NCBI GenBank assembly: GCA_002869425.1
Contig: PKSZ01000199.1
Span: 1 to 12,510 of the forward strand
Source of the DNA: Marinilabiliales bacterium
GTDB taxonomy: Bacteria; Bacteroidota; Bacteroidia; Bacteroidales; BM523
Direction of reading: 5' to 3'
Length of the DNA: 12,510 nucleotides
In this document: piece after piece, positions 1-7,700 of the stretch
Numbering within the stretch: the first letter of the stretch is position 1
Layout: each line of letters begins with the position of its first letter
The notes under the pieces: model-generated
Databases searched by the model: none
What the model was told of the DNA's origin: nothing
Seen by the model: only the letters and a program-made list of their open reading frames with translations
Made by a program: the position numbers and the translations under genes

Positions 1-1772
1 AAGAGCTTTTCAGTTTGCGTTTGTCCGGCCATGGCATATTCATAACCACCGTTTCCACCCGTTACATCAATATTAACCGTACCATTGGCTTCACCAAAAC
101 AAGTAATGTCATTAATCATCGCTTCTGCATTTATCTGCTCAGGTTCAGATATAGTGGCATACCCAACGTCTGCACAACTGTTAGCATCGGTTACGGTTAC
201 TGAGTAATTTCCAGTAAACAGATTCGTGATTGTATCAGTTGTCTGACTGTTATTCCATTCGTATGAGAATGGAGCTGTGCCTCCTGAAGCAGAAACATAA
301 GCTTCCCCAGTTGCATCTCCATTACATAATGGATCAAGTGAGTTGGTTGTAATACTAAGATTGCAACCAATCATATTTACGACCATGGTTTCTGAAATAT
401 TACACAGATTGTCATCTGTTACAGTCAGATTATAAATATCTGCACTTAGGCCTGATAAATCTTCCGTTGTTTCACCGTTTGACCAGGAGAATACATATGG
501 AGATGTACCACCTGCCACAGTAACATCAATAGCTCCATCATTACCTGCATCCTCATCTGTAACAAGGTATGATATAGAGAGTTGGTCAGGCTCACTAATT
601 ACAGCAGATTCTGTTATTGAACAGTTATTTCCGTCTGTAATTGTAAGGTCATAGGTGCCAGCTTCAATGGATGACAGATCTTCAGTAGTTTCGCAATTGT
701 TCCAGTTGTATGAATAAGGAGCAATTCCTCCCGTAACCGTAATGTCAATAGCACCAGAGTTTCCTCCATTGCATAGTACATCATCAATGGTAAGTAAGGC
801 TTCAAGCAACTCATGCTCATTTACGGAGTAAGTACCGATGTTATTGCAACCATTGTTATCTGTAACTGTTACAGAATAGTTATTGGCAGCAAGATCTGTA
901 ATACTTTCTGTTGACTCTGTTGTATTCCAGTTGAAAGAATATGGTTGTGTTCCACCACTTACTGAGAGCATTATGCTACCATCATTTCCACCATTACACA
1001 ATACATCTGTTATTGAGGCTTCTGTTAACAGTTCTCCTGGCTCACTTACTGTGCCACTAACCATTTCAAGACAACCATTCGCATCTTCAACAGTTACCTG
1101 ATATGTTCCAGCACTTAAGTCAGAAATCATATCAGTAGTTTCACCGTTACTCCAGATTACAGTATAAGGCTCATAACTATTACTTACCTGAATAGAAATG
1201 CTTCCATCATCTGCACCAAAGCAAGTTATGTTGTTAACAGTAGAGACCACATCAATATGACAACTAGAGTCATTAACAGGAATCAATTCTGAAACAATAC
1301 AGTTATATAGGTCTGTAACAGAAACTTCGTAAACATCAGCAACTAGTGCTGTGATATCTTCAGTAGTTTCACCGTTACTCCAACTGTATTCATATGGAGC
1401 CAGACCGCCAGTAACTGTGATGTCAATTGCTCCATCAGAACCGTCAACTTCATTGGTTACTACATAACTAATAATAATTTCTTCTGTTTCAGTAACTGTT
1501 GTTGATGCTTCGGTTGAACAACCATTATCATCGGTAACTGTTAAAGAATAATTACCAGCATAAATATTCGCAAGATCTTCTGTGATTTCACCATTCGACC
1601 ATGCATAGTTATAGCTGCCACTACCCCCTGTAACTGTTGCATCTATTTCACCAGAAGCTGTTCCGTTACAATTAATTTCATCTGAATCTAGAGAAAGGTT
1701 CAGTTGTTCTGGTTCCATTAGGATGGTTTCACCAAAGTTGTTACAACCATTATCGTCTGTAACTGTAATCAT
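1..1772 (-). CDS. In-frame continuation of the SprB-repeat protein after the nonsense codon (runs off left edge)
   Basis: Reading codon by codon in the same frame as the 1776-9671 reading frame, I find no stop from 1775 to position 3. The product continues repeat unit 31 directly (YMITVTDDNGC) and then gives units 32-39, the last cut by the window edge. There is no frame change across the break. An ATG at 1770-1772, one codon after the TAA, could be called as a start by gene finders. It lies in the middle of a repeat and has neither a signal peptide nor a visible ribosome binding site, so I do not think it is a natural start. This is best regarded as the downstream part of a single gene that was originally continuous, and it may now be an untranslated pseudogene fragment. 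The C-terminus, where a T9SS sorting domain would lie, is outside the window. Confidence 0.7.
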   Translation of the reverse strand, partial: MITVTDDNGCNNFGETILMEPEQLNLSLDSDEINCNGTASGEIDATVTGGSGSYNYAWSNGEITEDLANIYAGNYSLTVTDDNGCSTEASTTVTETEEIIISYVVTNEVDGSDGAIDITVTGGLAPYEYSWSNGETTEDITALVADVYEVSVTDLYNCIVSELIPVNDSSCHIDVVSTVNNITCFGADDGSISIQVSNSYEPYTVIWSNGETTDMISDLSAGTYQVTVEDANGCLEMVSGTVSEPGELLTEASITDVLCNGGNDGSIMLSVSGGTQPYSFNWNTTESTESITDLAANNYSVTVTDNNGCNNIGTYSVNEHELLEALLTIDDVLCNGGNSGAIDITVTGGIAPYSYNWNNCETTEDLSSIEAGTYDLTITDGNNCSITESAVISEPDQLSISYLVTDEDAGNDGAIDVTVAGGTSPYVFSWSNGETTEDLSGLSADIYNLTVTDDNLCNISETMVVNMIGCNLSITTNSLDPLCNGDATGEAYVSASGGTAPFSYEWNNSQTTDTITNLFTGNYSVTVTDANSCADVGYATISEPEQINAEAMINDITCFGEANGTVNIDVTGGNGGYEYAMAGQTQTEKL

Positions 1773-1775
1773 ATA

Positions 1776-1778
1776 TTA
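1776..1778 (-). other. In-frame TAA nonsense codon inside SprB repeat unit 31
   Basis: The codons read AAC TTG TCT GCT GAT TAA TAT ATG ATT (N L S A D stop Y M I). The aligned position in other units is an ordinary residue: SADIY in unit 37, ANNY in unit 35, AGTY or AGNY elsewhere. Repeat register and reading frame match exactly on both sides. Replacing the neighbours' Asn or Ile codon with TAA needs more than one base change. A single change from AAA, or misplacement of one T (GATAATTAT read as GATTAATAT), would also explain it; both are guesses. Confidence 0.9.
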
Positions 1779-4700
1779 ATCAGCAGACAAGTTTGCAATT
1801 GATTCAGATGATTCGCCATTTGACCACAAGATAGTGTATGGAGAAGTTCCACCTGATACAGTTGCAGTTATTGCACCATCTGCTGAACCATAGCACGAAA
1901 TATCATTTACAGAATAGTCAACCAGTAACTCAGTCGGTTCAGAAATCGTTGCATTTTCAATTATAACACAACCATTGGCATCTTCAACTGTAACAGTATA
2001 GTTCCCTGCAAACAGAGAAAGTGCTGTTGGAGCGTTTTGTCCATCACTCCATGTATATGAGTAAGGTTCTGTTCCGTTTTCAGCTACAACTGATACTTCT
2101 CCAGTATTTCCACCGTAACATGATACATCAACAGTACTTACTGTTGTAGTCATAATGCACGTATTATCATTAACAGAGAAATTCATGCTGTTTTGACAAA
2201 CATTAGCGTCTGTAACAGTAACTTCATATAGTCCGGCTGAAATTCCGGAAAGGTCTTCAGTTGTTTCTGAATTGTTCCACAAATATGAATATGGAGAAAT
2301 ACCCCCAGTTACAGTGATGTCGATAGCACCATCGTTCCCTGCATTCTCATGTGATATAACGCTTGTAATGCTAATCTCTAATGGTTCTTCAATAGTTATT
2401 GTGTCATAATAGTTACAATTATTATTATCGCTGATTATAACAGAGTATTCTCCGGCAATGAGACCTGCGATATCCTCGTTTGAAGATCCGTTATTCCATT
2501 CAAAAGAATATGGAGGTGTACCTCCTGCAGCAGTAATGTCTATAGAACCGTTGTTTCCGCTGAAACAAGATACGTCAGAAGTAACATCTGATGCTGTTAA
2601 TTCATCAGGTTCAGTAATCTCAAATGCATCGCTATTGGTACAACCATTAATATCTGTTGCAGTAAGTTCGTAAACTCCTGGCAACATGCTGAATATATCC
2701 TGAGTTGTAGCGCCATTTGACCATTCGAAAGAGAATGGCTCTGTACCACCGACAACTGTTGGGTAAATTTCACCATTATCAGCTCCGTAGCAGCTTACAT
2801 TTAAAAGAGTTGCATTTATTTGTATGCTATCTGGCTGAGCTAATTCAACTGAGTCAATTGCAACACACCCTTCATCATCGGTAACTGTAACAGTAATCAT
2901 TCCTGCAGATAGTCCGAGTGAAGTTTGAGTTGATTGACCGTCAGACCAATTATAGTTGTAAGGTTCTGTACCATCAGCTGGATTTGCTATAACTTCTCCT
3001 GAAGCATTATTGTAGCATGATAAATCTGTAGCATTTAATGATAATGTCATGTTACATCCAACATTGTTTACAGCAATAGATGAAGTTGACAGACAGGAAT
3101 TATCATCCTGCACCGTAACACTATAAATGCCGGCAACAAGATTAACGATATCTTCTGTGGTTTCAGCATTACTCCAACTGTATGAATATGAACCTGTACC
3201 GCCAGTAACTGTAATGTCAATTTCACCGTCTGAACCCAGATCTTCATGTGTTACAACGTACGAAATGTTGATGGCATCCGGATCGGTTAGAACAAAATTG
3301 TCATTTATATCGCAATTGTTAGCGTCTGATACAACAACAGAATAGCTTCCTGCTGCAATATCTACCAGATCTTCAGATGTTTCACCATTGTTCCATGAAA
3401 ATGAATATGGTGTTACTCCACCTGTTATTGTTAAGTCTATTTCACCCTGGTTGTAACCATTACATAAGTTGTCGGTAACAGCTGAAGTTAGTTCAAGAGG
3501 TTCTGGTTCATTGATTTCTACAGAATCTGTTATTTCACATGAATGGTCGTCTGTGATTGTCATGTAATAAGTTCCTGCAGCTATTTCAATGAGGTCTTCT
3601 GTAATTTCGTTGTTTGACCATTCCACTGAATAAGGACTTGTACCGCCAAGAATTGAAAGATCTATACTACCATCTGTAAGTGAATTACATGAAACATCTG
3701 TAGCAAGATAATTTGAGGATAAAGTATCTGGTTCAGTAATGGTCGCTAACTTAAGTATTGAGCAAGAATTTGCATCGGTTATGGTTAAGTCATAATCTCC
3801 TGCGCATAAGTTAGAGATTGAAGAAGTAGTTTCTCCACCGGTCCAATTGTAGGAGTATGGTTGAGTTCCTCCGATTACAGAAACAGTAGCAGAACCATCA
3901 CAGAAGCTATAACAGCTTACATTGTTTGTGTTTATACTGCCTACAATTTCATCAGGAGAGTTAACGATTACATTTGTAGTGCTAACACAATTGCTTGCAT
4001 CTGTTACTAATACATTGTATGTTCCTTCACAAACATTGGATAGTATTTCAGATGATTGTGCTAATGGGTCATCCCAAGCGATTGTATATGGTAATTCTCC
4101 ACCTGTTATTTCAATTTCAGCTGATCCATTACAGCTACCAAAGCAAGTAACATCATTTATTGATAATACATTTATTGTAGGTGGATCAATGTTATTTATT
4201 ACAACTGATGCTGAATTTTGACAACCAGTATCATCCGTAACCGTAACTTCATAAATTCCTGGGTAAATTCCAGTGACTGTAGTACCTGATTGTCCTGTAT
4301 CCCATACAAATGAGAATGGAGACTGACCTCCACTGTTTACACTTACAGTGGCTTCGCCATCTGCCTGACCACAGTGCGCATTACTTGAAACAAAAGTGAG
4401 AAGTATTTCATCAGGTTCACTAATCACTATTGTACTTTGTATATTACACCCATGTGCATCAGTTACATCAATAATGTAATCACCTGCAGATACGTTTGAA
4501 ATATCTTCAGTAGTTAAACCATTATCCCAGCTGTAGGCATAATTCGAAGTACCGCCTGATACTGTAATATCAATTGCACCATCGTTGGATCCAAAGCAGG
4601 ATGCATCTGTAACAGCTGAGCTGAGAAGTAAGTCTACCGGCTCATCTATTGTTGCGTTTTCAATGATTTCACAATTGTTTTGATCTGTAACAGTTACGGA

Positions 4701-7700
4701 ATAGCTACCTGCAGCTAAACCTGAAATAGTAGAAGATGAAGCTCCTGTATTCCATAAGTAAGAATAGGTTGGTGTACCTCCGGTAACTGAAATTTCAGCA
4801 GAACCATTGCTTGAACCATAACACAGAGCATCATTGGTTGTCACACTTGAGGTTAGAACAGTAGGTTCGAAGATTTCTTCAGAAACAACAACTTCACAAT
4901 TGTTTGCATCAGAGATTGTTACAGTGTATATTCCTGTAAGCAAGTTTGTGATATCTTGTGTTGATTCACCATTGTCCCATGCATAATTGTAAGTAGGTGT
5001 ACCACCAGATACAGTTAAGTCTATATCGCCTGTATTTTCACCATAACATGCTACATCTGTAGCTGTTAATGATGCGAGGAGTTCTGTAGGTTCATTAATT
5101 GTATAAGAATCTTCAATCTCACAACCATTTGCATCACTAATGGTTACATAATAGTTGCCGGCAGGAATGTTAGAGATATCCTCCACAGTGTTAGCATTAC
5201 TCCATAAGTAATTGTGTGGTGTAGTACCACCGGAAACTACAAGATCAATACTACCGTCAGAATTGCCAAAACAATTCACATCTATTCCTGTAAGACTTGA
5301 TGTTAACAAGGCAGGTTCTGAAATTGTAACAGATTCAATAACCTCACAATTGTATGCGTCTGAAACTGTTAGAGTGTAGATTGCGGGAGCAAGACCAGAA
5401 ATATTACCTGATGTAGCTCCATGATCCCATGCATATGAATATGAAGGTGTTCCACCACTAACTGAAATTGTTGCAGAGCCGTCGTTAGCTCCATAACAGC
5501 TAATATCTTCGCCTAATATGGAAGCAGTTAGCTCAACAGGTTCAGTTACATTGGTATTACTAATCAATTCGCAATTATTAGCGTCCGTAATAGTAACAGA
5601 ATACGCTCCTGCAGTTATGTTTGAAAGATTGTCTGTTGTTGTTCCTTCATTCCATAGATATGAATATGAAGGTGTGCCACCATTTACAATAAGGTTGATG
5701 CTTCCATCAGCTCCTCCATAACACTGAACATTTGTAACAGTGAAATTGGAAGTAAGTGGTGTTGGTTGCGTGATTGTAGAATTGGCAATTACTTCACAAC
5801 CATGTGTGTCATTAATGGTAACACTATAAGTTCCTGAATTTAGATTTAATATATCTTCCGTTGTTTCTGTATTTGACCATTCAAAAGAATAACCAGGAGT
5901 ACCACCGGATACAGTTAAATCGATTTCTCCGTCGCCTGAATTATTACAACTTAAATTGGTATTGATAAAGCTGGCTGATAATTCAGTTGGTTCTGTAATA
6001 GACACAGAGTTGTAATCTTCACATCCATTATCATCAGTTACAGTAACAGTATGAATCCCGGCACAAAGTCCGCTTTCGATAGCTGTATTCCCACCTGAAG
6101 ACCAACTATAATAGTATGCACCTGTACCTCCAGCAACATTTAGTCCTGCTGAACCATCACAATTACCATAGCAAGAAACATCAGTAAAACTTGAGATTGT
6201 TGTTGTTAGTTCTAACGGTTCATTAATGGTAATTGACGCTATTGCTTCACATGAATTAACATCATTTACAGTAACACTGTAGCTTCCTGCTGCAAGGCCG
6301 GAAATGTTTTCAGTGTTGTTCCCATTTGACCAGTTGTATGAATATGTAGGAGTTCCTCCAGCAACAATAAGTTCAGCAGCTCCATTGCTTTCACCATTAC
6401 AGTTTACATCTGTTCCAAGTATAGAAGCTGTAAGTTCAGCTGGTTCTGTAAGTGTCTTTGTTTTTTCTAAAGTACAGCCATTAACATCAGTAATAGTAAC
6501 AGTTTGAACTCCAGCACAAAGGTTTGTTGCTGTTTGTGTTATAGGTGATCCTGAATTCCATTCGTAACTATAACCACCGGCACCACCTGAAGGAATTACT
6601 GTAGCTGTTCCGTCACAGGAACTATTACATGTAAGGTTTGTTCCTGTAATACTTGCTATTAGTTGAGTTGGTTGAGTTACATTTACTGAAATACTTGCAA
6701 TACAACCACCCGCATCTGTAACGGTTACAGAATGATTTCCTGCTGAAAGACCTGATACAGTATTGGTTGTAATTGGAGTATTACTTGTTGATGATCCGTT
6801 AGACCAGGAATACGTGAAATTTGGTGTTCCTGCACTTACAGTAACTGTTACGATTCCGTCTGATCCACCATAGCATTGTACATCTGTAACTGAGCTAACA
6901 GCCAGAGATGGAGCTCCAACTTCACTAACACCTACCTGAGCCGTATTCTCGCAGAATGCAGCATCATAAACTGTTACATTATAAGTTCCTACTCCAAGGT
7001 TTCCTGCTGTTGCAGTATTCTGGCCAAGAGGATCGTCCCAGTTATAAGTGTAGGATCCAGCTCCACCTGATGCAGAAACAGTTGCAGAACCATCAGATAA
7101 TCCACAAGTTGCGTCAACTGCAGAAGTAGTAAGAGCAATTTCAGTAGGTTGATTGATGATATCTGAAGTATTTGTAGTACAATTGTTAAAGTCTGTTACA
7201 GTTACAGAATAATTGCCTGCTGTTAAGTTAACAATATCTTCAGTTGTTTCACCTGTGCTCCATGCATACTCATAAGGGCCTGTTCCTCCTGTAACGGTTA
7301 GGTCTGCAATACCATCATTGTATCCATAACAACTTGCATCAGTGTTTGTTATTGAAGCAGTAAGTGCTGCAGGTTCATTTATTGTTACGCTATTTGCAAC
7401 AGTACAAGAATGATTATCAGTTACAGTTAAAGTATAAGTTGCTGCTGATAATCCTGATATATTACCAGAAGTTTGTCCTGTATTCCAAAGGTATGTATAA
7501 GCAGGAGTTCCGCCAACAATACTAATTGTAGCACTACCATTACTACCTCCGTTACAATTAACATCTGTTCCTGTGATGGTTAAACTAAGACCAGCAGGTT
7601 CATTAATTGTTGTTGAAGTTGTAATTTGGCAAGAATTACCATCAGTTATAGTTGCTGAATAAGTTCCGGCACTCAGACCTGAAAGATCTTCACTTGTAGC

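Larger units (their letters stand above)
1..3260 (-). repeat. Higher-order repeat: blocks of four SprB units, 897 bp (299 residues) per block
   Basis: A distinctive unit beginning (Y/S)xVxxExxGxDG-(A/E)IDITVTGG, with no first Cys, is found as units 25, 29, 33 and 37. The first residues have their upper codon base at 3260, 2363, 1466 and 569, so the spacing is exactly 897 bp three times in a row. The following units 26, 30, 34 and 38 share a degenerate middle, with EPY or APF where other units have SPY. The preceding units 24, 28, 32 and 36 share a linker ending in I-x-I-(S/T). Units 31 and 35 share NGCNN(F/I)G. This points to expansion by copying blocks of four units. Confidence 0.8.

Noticed and set aside
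600..760. Single extra Cys in unit 36 (NNCETTED) as another disulfide site
   Set aside because: It has no partner Cys in the same unit, and a one-base change from the common NNGETTED would explain it, so it is too weak to claim.
1770..1778. Frameshift as the cause of the stop in the giant gene
   Set aside because: The frame is the same before and after the stop, and repeat residues align on both sides with no inserted or missing base, so a single indel cannot explain it.
1776..1778. Alternative genetic code in which TAA is read as an amino acid
   Set aside because: TAA at 11622-11624 ends the first S74 gene, just before the next ATG, and no other in-frame TAA occurs in the three genes.
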